Shown in pieces: positions 1 to 7,654 of a DNA stretch of 32,756 nucleotides. The notes under the pieces were generated by a model. That model did no database searches and had not been told where the DNA came from. It saw only the letters and a program-made list of their open reading frames with translations. Location of the stretch: contig JAZKAK010000016.1 of the NCBI GenBank assembly GCA_040389165.1, positions 1 to 32,756 of the forward strand, read 5' to 3'. Within the stretch, counting starts at the first letter, position 1, and the number at the start of each line of letters is the position of its first letter. Origin of the DNA: CAIOTO01 sp040389165. GTDB taxonomy: Bacteria; Pseudomonadota; Alphaproteobacteria; Paracaedibacterales; CAIOTO01. The position numbers and the translations under genes were made by a program.

Positions 1-71
1 AATTTTATACTAATTTCACAATGATCTAGAAAGTTAATGCAGCGGGAGGGGCTGAGAAACATCATAAACAT

Positions 72-100
72 TTGATTTTTCCCCGTTTATCTATTATGAT
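72..100 (+). promoter_or_regulatory. Probable sigma-70 promoter for rplS
   Basis: TTGATT at 72-77 and TATGAT at 95-100 are separated by exactly 17 bases, a good vegetative promoter. Transcription would start near 107, about 200 bases ahead of the L19 start codon, leaving an unusually long leader. This fits L19 being expressed on its own here rather than from the usual rpsP-rimM-trmD-rplS operon. Assigned from sequence pattern only. Confidence 0.55.
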
Positions 101-108
101 GAACTCGC

Positions 109-300
109 ATTTGGCATAATAAGGTCGTGCCTGGAATTCTACTGTCGGGTGACCACTTAAAGAGCGCTGCATAGCGATTTACTCATTGTTAAAGATGAGT
201 ATTAAATAAACCAGTAGACCAAATAACAATAAGCGTTTGTCACGTCTTGGCAAACAGTGAAACCCATCAGGGAACCAATAGAAATGTTGAGTTCGCTGCC
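109..300 (+). promoter_or_regulatory. Possible structured leader RNA upstream of rplS
   Basis: No credible protein gene is present between the promoter and L19. Several complementary segments could fold: ATTTGG (109-114) with CCAAAT (218-223), TCTACTG (about 139-145) with CAGTAGA (about 211-217), an internal CGCT/AGCG hairpin, an internal CTCAT/ATGAG hairpin near 181-200, and GTTTG/CAAAC near 236-256. Together they suggest a multibranched RNA of about 115 nt. It could be an autoregulatory ribosomal-protein leader or a separate small RNA. I do not recognise a known family (it does not resemble 6S, tmRNA, SRP or RNase P RNA), so this is inference from base pairing only. Confidence 0.3.
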
Positions 301-314
301 AAAGGAGCCTAAAA

Positions 315-716
315 ATGAACTTGTTACAAACAATTGAAAATGAACATCGCCTTAAACTATCTGAAGGCAAAATTATTCCAGAATTTCGTGCAGGCGATAC
401 CGTCCGTGTTTTTGTGAAAGTTGTCGAGGGTGAACGCGAACGTGTTCAGCCATATGAAGGTGTTGTGCTCGGTCGTAAAAATCGTGGCATTAACTCATCC
501 TTTCGCGTACGGAAATTGTCCTATGGTGAAGGCGTTGAACGTGTATTCCCATTGTATTCACCAAACATTCGCATCGAAGTAATTCGTCATGGTGATGTAT
601 GTCGTGCGAAGTTGTATTATCTTCGTGGTCGTACCGGTAAGAGCGCACGTATTGCGGAACGCCGTCGCGATGTTAGAAAAGTTCCAGCAGCTGCAGCTAA
701 AGCAACTGCTGAATAG
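315..716 (+). CDS. rplS: 50S ribosomal protein L19
   Basis: Bacterial ribosomal protein L19, a large-subunit protein at the 30S-50S interface. The 133-residue product carries the family core: a GDTVRVFVKVVEGERERVQ segment, then YEGVVLGRKNRGINSSFRVRK, a VERVFPLYSPNI stretch, and a basic LYYLRGRTGKSARI region near residues 97-113. An alanine-rich tail follows. The start at 315 is supported by an AAGGAG box 8 bases upstream. In most proteobacteria rplS directly follows trmD; here trmD lies about 22 kb away and rplS appears to have its own promoter and a rho-independent terminator. Identification is secure. Confidence 0.97.
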   Translation: MNLLQTIENEHRLKLSEGKIIPEFRAGDTVRVFVKVVEGERERVQPYEGVVLGRKNRGINSSFRVRKLSYGEGVERVFPLYSPNIRIEVIRHGDVCRAKLYYLRGRTGKSARIAERRRDVRKVPAAAAKATAE

Positions 717-742
717 TTTTAACTATTGTTTATTCGTATGAG

Positions 743-778
743 AAAAGCCTAAAATGGGAGACTGTTTTGGGCTTTTTT
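743..778 (+). terminator. Rho-independent terminator of rplS
   Basis: A 12-bp stem (AAAAGCCTAAAA at 743-754 against TTTTGGGCTTTT at 765-776, one G-U pair) closes a 10-base loop and runs into a T stretch. It lies 27 bases after the L19 stop codon, so rplS seems to be monocistronic. Confidence 0.8.
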
Positions 779-903
779 AATATGTGATGTAAATTTGAAG
801 TTTTTTTATTAGTGCATTCTAAAACCATCCCATAAGGCAAAAAAACAGCGGATAGAACATGTGAAAAATACTTAAAGATTGTAGATAATTTTAGATGATC
901 TTT

Positions 904-932
904 TTGACTGTTTTTGTTAAACTTTTGATATT
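904..932 (+). promoter_or_regulatory. Probable promoter for the DsbA-like gene
   Basis: TTGACT at 904-909 and GATATT at 927-932 are spaced by 17 bases. Transcription would start near 939, about 30 to 85 bases before the candidate start codons of the exported thioredoxin-fold gene. Pattern-based call. Confidence 0.45.
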
Positions 933-970
933 AAGTTTTATGCTGGCTTCAAATAATAAATGTTTAAAGA

Positions 971-2101
971 ATGGTGATATCAATGCGTACAACACACATC
1001 CAATTTTTCTTAAGCAAAATGGTGATGCGACTCATATTTGTTTTTTTTATTACCATGGGATTGTCTGCTCAACTATTTTGTGACGTCCCTCATACTATGG
1101 GTTCAATTAATGTTGATTCCGCGACGACAGAAAAGCAATCAAAAGATCCTTTAAATAACGTAAAAGCCGCAGATGATGCTGAGTGTGATGAGGAGGACGA
1201 AAACGAAGATGCTGGTACTAAGACTGATGAAGAAAACGAAGATGAAAAAAATGAGACTGAAGCCCGCAAAGATAAAGTCAGCAGCGATGACAAATCTAAT
1301 GACGTTGAGCCATTTCCATTCGCTTGGGTAAAACCGGCGGCTAATACACTGGGATCAGGTGCTTCTGATACCACGTTAGTTTCCGACAAAGCACTTTTCT
1401 CGATCACAGGTTATTTTTCACCAACATGCGGGCATTGTGGTCAGTTTTTTAAGAATGAATTGCCTGAAATTCGTCTGAAATATATTAATCCAGGTAAAAT
1501 AAAATTGGGTATTCGGCCTTACTGTCATCATCCTATCGATTTCATTGTGACGCAGATAGCGTGCTGCCGAGGCCCGGATCGTTTTGTTGAGTTGTTTTCA
1601 TTGTTTATGGAAAATCAAGAAGCTTGGTTTGGCTTGCTTCTTGTGCCGCTCGAGGAAAAAGAAAAACGTAAAGAAGTTATTGCAAAGATGCTTGAGCAAT
1701 TGCCGAACACGATTGATCGCACAAAAGCATTGGTGCAGTTTAATATCAACGAAGAAAATTCATCTGCCTCTGTTATTATTTTTGCACTTACGCATGGGTT
1801 CTCAGTTGATGAAATTGATGCTGCAATTAATTCACCAAAAGCCGAAGAGGTTTCAACGCAACTCATAGTTGGCACATTGGCTGCAAAAGATGACAAAGGT
1901 GAAGGTGTTGCGGCCATTCCAACTTTCTATGTAGATGAAGTTTATCAAAAAGATCCACTTAGTGTAGCTGATTTTGATAGCCTTGTAAAAACAGGTCAGA
2001 TTGTTGCGCGTCCGAAAGAAGCAACACAGACCGCTGTGCCGACGACATCACCGGTAAATGCAGCGACACAGGCGTTTGCATCGATTGCTCCACCGCAGTA
2101 A
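971..2101 (+). CDS. Exported DsbA-family thiol-disulfide oxidoreductase
   Basis: Likely envelope disulfide oxidoreductase or isomerase. A hydrophobic segment (residues about 20-36) acts as signal peptide or anchor. Residues about 67-100 form a very acidic Asp/Glu/Lys-rich linker, unusual for the family. A thioredoxin-fold domain follows, with the catalytic motif CGHC at 153-156 in the context SPTCGHCGQFF. The helical insertion contains further cysteines (YCHH, ACC), and the cis-proline loop reads AAIPTFYVDE near residue 315. At 376 residues it is longer than classical DsbA (about 200), mainly because of the linker and a Thr/Ala/Pro-rich tail. The start is uncertain: ATGs at 983, 1019 and 1025 are also in frame, and the last two give a more typical signal peptide; none has a strong ribosome binding site. 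prs follows after 4 bases, so the two are probably cotranscribed. Confidence 0.85.
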   Translation: MVISMRTTHIQFFLSKMVMRLIFVFFITMGLSAQLFCDVPHTMGSINVDSATTEKQSKDPLNNVKAADDAECDEEDENEDAGTKTDEENEDEKNETEARKDKVSSDDKSNDVEPFPFAWVKPAANTLGSGASDTTLVSDKALFSITGYFSPTCGHCGQFFKNELPEIRLKYINPGKIKLGIRPYCHHPIDFIVTQIACCRGPDRFVELFSLFMENQEAWFGLLLVPLEEKEKRKEVIAKMLEQLPNTIDRTKALVQFNINEENSSASVIIFALTHGFSVDEIDAAINSPKAEEVSTQLIVGTLAAKDDKGEGVAAIPTFYVDEVYQKDPLSVADFDSLVKTGQIVARPKEATQTAVPTTSPVNAATQAFASIAPPQ

Positions 2102-2105
2102 AGCT

Positions 2106-2972
2106 ATGAGGATTATAGCAGGCTACTCAAGTGTTGAGCTGACACATGCTGTTTGTCGTGACCTAAATACGCTGCCACTTGCTATTTTACGTAAGCGCTT
2201 TGCTGATGGTGAAATTTCGATAAGTACTTCAGAAGAGCTGCACGGTGGTGCGTGTTTGCTGATACATTCCCTGTCAGAGCCGGTTAATGATAGCGTGATG
2301 ACGTTACTGCTGACGATCGATGCGTTAAAGCGAAGTGGCGCTGGTAAGATAACCGTGTGCCTGCCTTACCTGGCTTATACACGGCAAAATCATACGGCAT
2401 CGTTGATTGTATCGTTGATGCATGCAGCGGGTGCACACCAGTGCATTACCATTGACCCGCATCTACCTATTGAAAGTGCTATGATTCCCATTACTGTTTT
2501 GCAGGCGACTCAGCTGTTTGCAGATCATATTAAAGCAACGCAAGGTGTGGATAATTTGGTGATTGTCGCGCCCGACCAGGGAGGCATCACACGCTGCATG
2601 CACGTTCATGAAATGCTTGGATTAAAATCAGATCTCGTCTGCATCGATAAAATTCGTATGGATGATATCTGTTCTGTCCGAGCAATTCATGGTGATGTGC
2701 GCGGAAAACGGTGCATTATTGTGGATGATATAATTGATACGGGCACGACTCTGTGCAGTGCTGCCGAGGCACTGACAGGGCAGGGTGCGGCCGAGGTTTT
2801 TGCTTATTGTACGCATGCTGTTTTATCCGGAATGGCACTTGATCGTGTGCAACACTCAGTCATTAAAAAGCTGATGATCACGGATACAATTGTCCCGCGG
2901 CAGGATGTGTTGAATGCACCTAAGATTGAAATAATGAGTGTAGCGAGTTTGCTAGCGAAACATTTTCAGTAA
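2106..2972 (+). CDS. prs: Ribose-phosphate pyrophosphokinase (PRPP synthetase), short divergent form
   Basis: Would make PRPP from ribose 5-phosphate and ATP for nucleotide synthesis. The 288-residue product shows the family layout: RFADGE near residues 31-36, the EPVNDSVMTLLLTIDALKRS helix region (58-77), PYLAYTRQN (87-95, usually PYFGYARQD), DPH at 117-119, a flexible-loop Lys and Arg (K182, R184 in DKIRMDD) and the PRPP loop VDDIIDTGTT at 206-215. It is about 25 residues shorter than typical enzymes and diverges in the RQD motif (RQN) and the loop after DPH. An in-frame start at 2058 exists inside the upstream gene, but the family N-terminus (MRIIAGYSS) begins at 2106, 4 bases after the upstream stop. 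There is no clear ribosome binding site, so translational coupling is likely. Confidence 0.85.
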   Translation: MRIIAGYSSVELTHAVCRDLNTLPLAILRKRFADGEISISTSEELHGGACLLIHSLSEPVNDSVMTLLLTIDALKRSGAGKITVCLPYLAYTRQNHTASLIVSLMHAAGAHQCITIDPHLPIESAMIPITVLQATQLFADHIKATQGVDNLVIVAPDQGGITRCMHVHEMLGLKSDLVCIDKIRMDDICSVRAIHGDVRGKRCIIVDDIIDTGTTLCSAAEALTGQGAAEVFAYCTHAVLSGMALDRVQHSVIKKLMITDTIVPRQDVLNAPKIEIMSVASLLAKHFQ

Positions 2973-3042
2973 CGTATTTTTTTGTTTTTCGTTGCCTCTC
3001 ATTCGTTAGCTGCGATTTGATTAAAGCCATTGGAGGGGTTAA

Positions 3043-4809
3043 TTAGGTTTCTTGTTGCTGGCGTTGCCACATTTGTGCGTATAAACCACCTTTCGCCAGC
3101 AAGTCGTCATGGCTGCCCGTTTCTGCCACAATCCCTTTATCTAGCACTAAAATTGTATTCGCATGAATCACGGTTGATAACCTGTGCGCAATAATCAGCG
3201 TTGTCTTATTCTTTGAAATGCGTTCCAAATTATCTTGAATCAGCTTTTCTGTTTTTGTATCGAGTGCTGACGTCGCTTCGTCAAAGATAAAGAAAATTGG
3301 TTTTTTAAGCAGCGTTCGCGCAATGGCCACGCGTTGCTTTTCACCACCTGATAATTTCAGTCCACGCTCACCCACGCGCGTTTCGAACTTCTTTGGCAGG
3401 CTTTGGATGAAATCATAAATCTCAGCTTTCTTAGCGGCGTCAATAATCTCGGCCTCAGACGCATTTGGATTGCCATAGGCAATGTTATAATGAATCGTAT
3501 CGTTAAACAAAACGGTGTCTTGCGGCACAATGCCAATCATCGCGCGCAAACTCTTTTGCGAGATCTTCCTAATATCCACGCCATCAATTTTAATAGCGCC
3601 GCCAATCACGTCATAAAAACGAAACAATAATCGAGCGAGTGTCGATTTTCCAGCTCCGCTGGCGCCGACCACAGCAACCGTATGGCCAGCCGGAATGGTA
3701 ACGTTCATATCCTTTAAAATACCGCGTTCAGGATCATAATGAAAGTCCACATGCTCAAACGTCACGCCTGTCTTAATGTCCGTGGGCTCAATTGCGTCCT
3801 GCGCGTCACAGACCTCTCGTGGCTCATTTAGTAATTGAAACATTTCTTCAATATTTACCAGTGATAGTTTGATTTCACGATAGGCAAATCCAAGGTTAAA
3901 CAACGGAATTGTTAGCTGAAACAAAAACGTATTAATCGCAACTAAATCGCCCGTAGTCATCGCTCCCTTTTGTACATCTAGTGCTGCCATGCCAACAATA
4001 ACAATTACCCCAATAGATAGGATAACCGCTTGTCCAAAGTTGAGATATGAAAGGCTCCATTTGCTTTCAATAGCTGCTTTTTCATAAATTTTAAGACCTA
4101 CATCAAAACGATTTCGTTCATGCATTTCATTTCCAAAATATTTGACCGTTTCATAATTGAGCAAGCTATCAATTGCTTTAGATTGCGCGCCTGTGTCTGC
4201 ATCGTTCATTTCACGCACAAAGCGAATGCGCCATTCTGTTAGTTTCAACGTGTACATAATGTACAAAAGCATGGTGACTACAATAACAAGTGTGTACCAC
4301 ACGTCATACATTAGACTAAGGGCGACGCTTACCATTAGAATTTCAAGTGCTGTCGGTACGATATTGAAAGTTAAAAATGTCATCAATGTTTCAATGGCTT
4401 TTGTTCCACGTTCAATAATACGGGAAACGCCGCCGGTATGCCTTGAGATATGGAAACGCAAACTAAGCCGATGTAGATGATCAAACACATCTAGTCCCAC
4501 TTGGCGGAGGGCGCGCTGGGTCACAGAGGCAAAAGTGGTATCACGCATTTCCGAGAAAAATGTCGACAGAATACGCATAAAACCATAAAGCCCAACCCAA
4601 ACAAAAACGGTTTTGAATGATGTATGCTCAGTTAGCACATCAATAATAGCTTTGAAAATCATGGGAATGAGAATTAATGTGCTTTTTGATGCAATGAGCG
4701 CAAAAACAGCGATGATGAGACGTGCCCTAGCGCCCTTTAAGTCGCGTGGCCACAGAAACGGCCATAATCGGCTAAATGTAATTATTTTCGGTTTTTTAAT
4801 ATTTCCCAT
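3043..4809 (-). CDS. Atm1-type ABC exporter (fused permease-ATPase half transporter)
   Basis: Inner-membrane half transporter that would act as a homodimer. The Atm1/HMT1 subfamily exports glutathione-linked sulfur, iron-sulfur precursors or metal conjugates. Residues about 30-330 form the six-helix permease and carry Atm1 hallmarks: LSLRFHISRHTGG followed by IERGTKAI (about 116-140) and LLNYETVKYFGNE (about 216-228). The ATPase has Walker A GASGAGKST (382-390), signature LSGGEKQR (486-493) and Walker B FFIFDEATSALD (506-517), all intact. Of two in-frame ATGs, the one at 4809 is preferred because AGGAG lies 8 bases upstream; the ATG at 4815 would leave only 2. It is divergent from the purC-like/bolA/grxD cluster, whose last two products belong to iron-sulfur and glutathione biology, which supports an Atm1 role. 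Confidence 0.92.
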   Translation of the reverse strand: MGNIKKPKIITFSRLWPFLWPRDLKGARARLIIAVFALIASKSTLILIPMIFKAIIDVLTEHTSFKTVFVWVGLYGFMRILSTFFSEMRDTTFASVTQRALRQVGLDVFDHLHRLSLRFHISRHTGGVSRIIERGTKAIETLMTFLTFNIVPTALEILMVSVALSLMYDVWYTLVIVVTMLLYIMYTLKLTEWRIRFVREMNDADTGAQSKAIDSLLNYETVKYFGNEMHERNRFDVGLKIYEKAAIESKWSLSYLNFGQAVILSIGVIVIVGMAALDVQKGAMTTGDLVAINTFLFQLTIPLFNLGFAYREIKLSLVNIEEMFQLLNEPREVCDAQDAIEPTDIKTGVTFEHVDFHYDPERGILKDMNVTIPAGHTVAVVGASGAGKSTLARLLFRFYDVIGGAIKIDGVDIRKISQKSLRAMIGIVPQDTVLFNDTIHYNIAYGNPNASEAEIIDAAKKAEIYDFIQSLPKKFETRVGERGLKLSGGEKQRVAIARTLLKKPIFFIFDEATSALDTKTEKLIQDNLERISKNKTTLIIAHRLSTVIHANTILVLDKGIVAETGSHDDLLAKGGLYAQMWQRQQQET

Positions 4810-4851
4810 TGACATTTCTCCTAAGGCACCTTATTTCATGATAGTAGAGGA

Positions 4852-4881
4852 TTACTTTTATCGTTTCATATGTGCTACGAT
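4852..4881 (+). promoter_or_regulatory. Possible promoter of the purC-like/bolA/grxD cluster
   Basis: TTACTT at 4852-4857 and TACGAT at 4876-4881 with 18-base spacing lie 31 bases ahead of the PurC-like start codon, in the 100-base gap to the divergent ABC exporter. The match is moderate. Confidence 0.35.
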
Positions 4882-4911
4882 AAAGTTTAGCATTTAGATG
4901 GGGATAAAGCC

Positions 4912-5823
4912 ATGATCGTTGGATTTCAGCCTCGCTTACTCTCTGAAAAATCGCAACCGCGCCGCCGGAATGTATTTGAAGGTGTGACGAAATGCATTTT
5001 TGAAGGTATTGAGCCAGATACGTTCATTTTATATTTTAAAGATAATCACCCTCTTAACACGGTAGATACACAGCTCTATGCAGAGTTGAGTGGAAAAGGT
5101 GTTATTAACAATCGCTTTTCTGAAATGATTTATCAGCGTTTAGGTGATTTGAATATTGATCACCATTTAGTACGTCGCCTTAATATGCGCGAGCAAATCG
5201 TTCGTATTGCTGAGAATTTGCCTTTCTATGTAGAGGTCTATAATAAAGCTTGTGAAGATTTTAGTAGCCGATTTGGGTTAGATAAACATGATCAATTACC
5301 AGAAATGGTCGCTGAGCTTCGTTTTAAGAATAAAAATGAAAATAACCCTGTTGTTGCGCCACAGCATCTTGTTTCTTTTGGCCTTACTGACCACGAAGAA
5401 TTAGATCAATTATTTGCGACAATACAGCGTATTAATGATTTTCTTATAGGACAGTTTTCCGCTGTTAATTTAAGTTTGATCCGCTATAAATTAGAGTTTG
5501 GCCGTGTTTATTTATCAGAAAATCCAATGGATACACGCCTCATTCTTATTGATGAAATAAGTTTGGATACGTGCCGAGTGCTTGATAATCTTACCGACAA
5601 ACGTTTAGATGTTTATGACACCACGCGTGAGGATTGCCCTGACGTTGCTGGCTATCAAGAAATAGCACGTCGTTTTGGTATATTGCATGATCAAACCGTG
5701 CAGTCATCGCCCGAATTAAACGTAGAAGTAAGTGATAGCACAGTAGATGAGTCTGCTGCTGAGGACGTACGTGTTTTGAATGTTGAGTCAACAACAGAAA
5801 CAGCCGAGCTAATCAATACATAG
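4912..5823 (+). CDS. PurC-like (SAICAR synthetase fold) protein with degenerate signatures
   Basis: Homologous to phosphoribosylaminoimidazole-succinocarboxamide synthase, the ATP-dependent purine enzyme joining CAIR and aspartate. Visible homology includes the N-terminal VFEG-TKCIFEG strand pair, YFKDN (41-45), GKGVINNRFSE (61-71), KLEFG (193-197) and IDEISLDTCR (213-222). Two classic signatures are damaged: the P-x-E...R-x3-A-G-S block reads PFYVEVYNKACED (104-116), losing its Arg and Gly-Ser, and D-x-K-x-E-F-G reads IRYKLEFG, losing the Asp. A C-terminal extension of about 40 mostly acidic residues (261-303) is not typical. Length is 303 against about 240-255. Activity is therefore doubtful; it may be a repurposed paralogue. 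The gene lies directly before bolA and grxD, the order of the alphaproteobacterial purC-purS-purQ-purL-bolA-grxD cluster with purSQL missing. Confidence 0.82.
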   Translation: MIVGFQPRLLSEKSQPRRRNVFEGVTKCIFEGIEPDTFILYFKDNHPLNTVDTQLYAELSGKGVINNRFSEMIYQRLGDLNIDHHLVRRLNMREQIVRIAENLPFYVEVYNKACEDFSSRFGLDKHDQLPEMVAELRFKNKNENNPVVAPQHLVSFGLTDHEELDQLFATIQRINDFLIGQFSAVNLSLIRYKLEFGRVYLSENPMDTRLILIDEISLDTCRVLDNLTDKRLDVYDTTREDCPDVAGYQEIARRFGILHDQTVQSSPELNVEVSDSTVDESAAEDVRVLNVESTTETAELINT

Positions 5824-5865
5824 CACGCATTTAGTTATCAAAAAGAACCAAGGAAGACAAAGAAT

Positions 5866-6105
5866 ATGGCTATTTCCATCACTGAACTTAAGCAATTGCT
5901 TGATACTGCCTTTCCTGATGGATGTATTGATGTAGTTGATTTGGCTGGCGATAATGATCATTATCAGGCATCGATTGTATCTGAGCAGTTCGCTGGAAAA
6001 AGCCGCATTCAACAACATCAAATGGTTTACCAAGCCTTAAAAGGGAAAATGGGTGATGAGCTTCATGCATTGGCACTTAAAACCCGTACGCCCACCGCAA
6101 ATTAA
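5866..6105 (+). CDS. bolA: BolA family protein
   Basis: Small 79-residue BolA/IbaG-type protein, the known partner of monothiol glutaredoxins in binding and delivering [2Fe-2S] clusters. The fold signature is clear: FAGKSRIQQHQMVYQAL around residues 42-58, matching the F-x-G-K-S-R-x2-x-H-x-x-V-Y consensus, and ELHALALKT near the C-terminus (65-73), where the histidine is a candidate cluster ligand. AAGGAAG lies about 10 bases before the ATG. The next gene, 34 bases downstream, is the CGFS glutaredoxin, so the physical partners are encoded side by side and probably cotranscribed. Confidence 0.93.
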   Translation: MAISITELKQLLDTAFPDGCIDVVDLAGDNDHYQASIVSEQFAGKSRIQQHQMVYQALKGKMGDELHALALKTRTPTAN

Positions 6106-6139
6106 TTAAACATAATTACTAAAGGAATTAAGAATTACG

Positions 6140-6463
6140 ATGCAGAATATACAAGAACGTATTGAAAATGATCTCAAAGAAAATGATGTTGTATTGTACA
6201 TGAAAGGTACTGCACAAACGCCACACTGTGGTTTTTCAGCTGTGGTTGTGCAAATCCTAAATTCATTAGCTGTTCCTTTCAAGGATGTGAACATATTAAC
6301 GGATGCAGATATTCGCCAAGGAATTAAAGATTTTAGTAATTGGCCAACAATTCCTCAGCTTTACATCAAAGGTGAATTTATTGGTGGATGTGATATTGTA
6401 CGTGAGATGCATCAGGCCGGTGAGTTAGAGTCAATGCTGCGCGAGAAAGCTATTCTTGTTTAA
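6140..6463 (+). CDS. grxD: Monothiol (CGFS) glutaredoxin, Grx4 family
   Basis: Cytosolic iron-sulfur cluster carrier or scaffold. The 107-residue protein has the conserved Lys in YMKGTAQTP (K22), the monothiol motif CGFS at 30-33, the cis-Pro loop WPTIPQLYIKGEFIGGCDIV and a C-terminal helix, as in E. coli GrxD. AAAGGAA lies upstream of the ATG. Together with the adjacent BolA it would form the BolA-Grx [2Fe-2S] heterocomplex. Its stop codon abuts the stop codon of the convergent folC gene with no bases between, so no terminator separates the two transcription units. Confidence 0.96.
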   Translation: MQNIQERIENDLKENDVVLYMKGTAQTPHCGFSAVVVQILNSLAVPFKDVNILTDADIRQGIKDFSNWPTIPQLYIKGEFIGGCDIVREMHQAGELESMLREKAILV

Positions 6464-7654
6464 CTAGAGATCGCTTCCTAAAATCTTTCCAATCCAAAAG
6501 AGCGATCCCGTGGCAATTAAAGGTTCATTTTGTGTGGTAATCACACGCGTGAACGCGTTCATCGTGGAAAGCGCTATTGAACGTACGCCAAGTTCTGATG
6601 CGATAGCGAAAAGCTCAGCCATTGGAATTCCTTCTCCTCCATCAACGGGGAAATCAATAAAATAAAAAGAATCTGCAATCGCTGCAAAATGCTTAAGCAT
6701 AGCACGTGCATCTTTTCTGGCTTTTATATGAATAAAGAACGTCCAAGGGGCTGTGTTGATTTGCCGAAGGCTGCGTATAAGGGCTATCGCGCCGGCTTCA
6801 TTGTGCGCACCATCAAGCCACAGCGTGCTTGTAGGTAATGTTAAGCATTGCAAGCGTCCGGCCCAGAAGACTTTCTGCAAAGACGCAGCTAAGTTTGTGC
6901 ACACAATGCCAGCTTGTTCGATCATTTTGACGGCAACTGCAGCATTCATACGTTGATGTTCACCATGTAGCCCTACCTGCGTAGCTGCCCGCTCTGACAC
7001 AGGTACAAATGGAGCTTCTCGTGCTGCAGCCACATCTTCAATGATTTTGCAAGCAGCAGCGTCCAGATCGCACGGAACAACAACAGGGATGCCTTGTTTG
7101 ATAATTCCTGCTTTTTCAAAAGCGATGGCGGTAAGTGTTTCTCCAAGCTCAGCTTGATGATCCAGTGAGATGGATGTAATTCCTGTTATTAAGGGCGATT
7201 GAATGACATTAGTTGCATCAAGTCTGCCGCCCATCCCCGTTTCCAGAAGCACAAAATCAGCTGGATAGCGTGAAAATAACATAAAGGCTAAACAGGTGAT
7301 AAGTTCAAATGTCGTAATGGATGCGCCATCATTGATGTTTAGAATCTCAGTGAGGGCGTCCGCTAATAGATCATCATTAATTTGTTTGCCATGTAACTCA
7401 ATTCGTTCATTAAAACGAACAAGATGAGGCGACGTATATCGGTGAACGGAGTATCCATTGTCCTCCAGAATTTGTTTGATAAACGCAAGCGTTGAACCTT
7501 TGCCATTTGTCCCCGCCACGTGGATGACGGGGGGGATGTATAAATGAGGATTGCCAAGTTTTTGCAGCAAGGTTAAGCAGCGTTCAAGGCCTAGGTCTAC
7601 GGATTTATCGTGAAGAAGAGAAGTTTGCCTAAGAAGATCGTGTAAGTTGGCCAT
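6464..7654 (-). CDS. folC: Bifunctional folylpolyglutamate synthase/dihydrofolate synthase
   Basis: Cytosolic Mur-ligase-like enzyme adding glutamate to dihydropteroate and to folates. Family motifs are complete: P-loop HVAGTNGKGST (45-55), TSPHLVRFNERI (75-85), LLETGMGGRLDATNV (136-150), the SLDHQAELG loop (163-171), FEKAGIIKQG (179-188) and LWLDGAHNEAG before the C-terminal domain. About 396 residues, slightly short for the family. I prefer the ATG at 7654 because GGAG lies 9 bases upstream; an alternative ATG at 7669 has no such site. The start overlaps the end of accD by 26 bases, matching the common alphaproteobacterial accD-folC pair and implying translational coupling. Confidence 0.94.
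   Translation of the reverse strand: MANLHDLLRQTSLLHDKSVDLGLERCLTLLQKLGNPHLYIPPVIHVAGTNGKGSTLAFIKQILEDNGYSVHRYTSPHLVRFNERIELHGKQINDDLLADALTEILNINDGASITTFELITCLAFMLFSRYPADFVLLETGMGGRLDATNVIQSPLITGITSISLDHQAELGETLTAIAFEKAGIIKQGIPVVVPCDLDAAACKIIEDVAAAREAPFVPVSERAATQVGLHGEHQRMNAAVAVKMIEQAGIVCTNLAASLQKVFWAGRLQCLTLPTSTLWLDGAHNEAGAIALIRSLRQINTAPWTFFIHIKARKDARAMLKHFAAIADSFYFIDFPVDGGEGIPMAELFAIASELGVRSIALSTMNAFTRVITTQNEPLIATGSLFWIGKILGSDL

Noticed and set aside
1..314. Known non-coding RNA such as 6S, tmRNA, SRP RNA or RNase P upstream of rplS
   Set aside because: I could not find the conserved core motifs of any of these; only generic base pairing remains.
895..1083. Open frame of 62 codons overlapping the start of the DsbA-like gene
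   Set aside because: It overlaps the exported thioredoxin-fold gene in another frame, has no ribosome site and no recognisable protein character.
1090..1407. 105-codon Ser-rich minus-strand frame
   Set aside because: It is the complement of the acidic spacer of the DsbA-like gene; the serine runs are an artefact of GAA/GAT codons.
2973..3042. Terminator between convergent prs and the ABC exporter
   Set aside because: T-rich sequence is present, but no stem longer than 4 bp.
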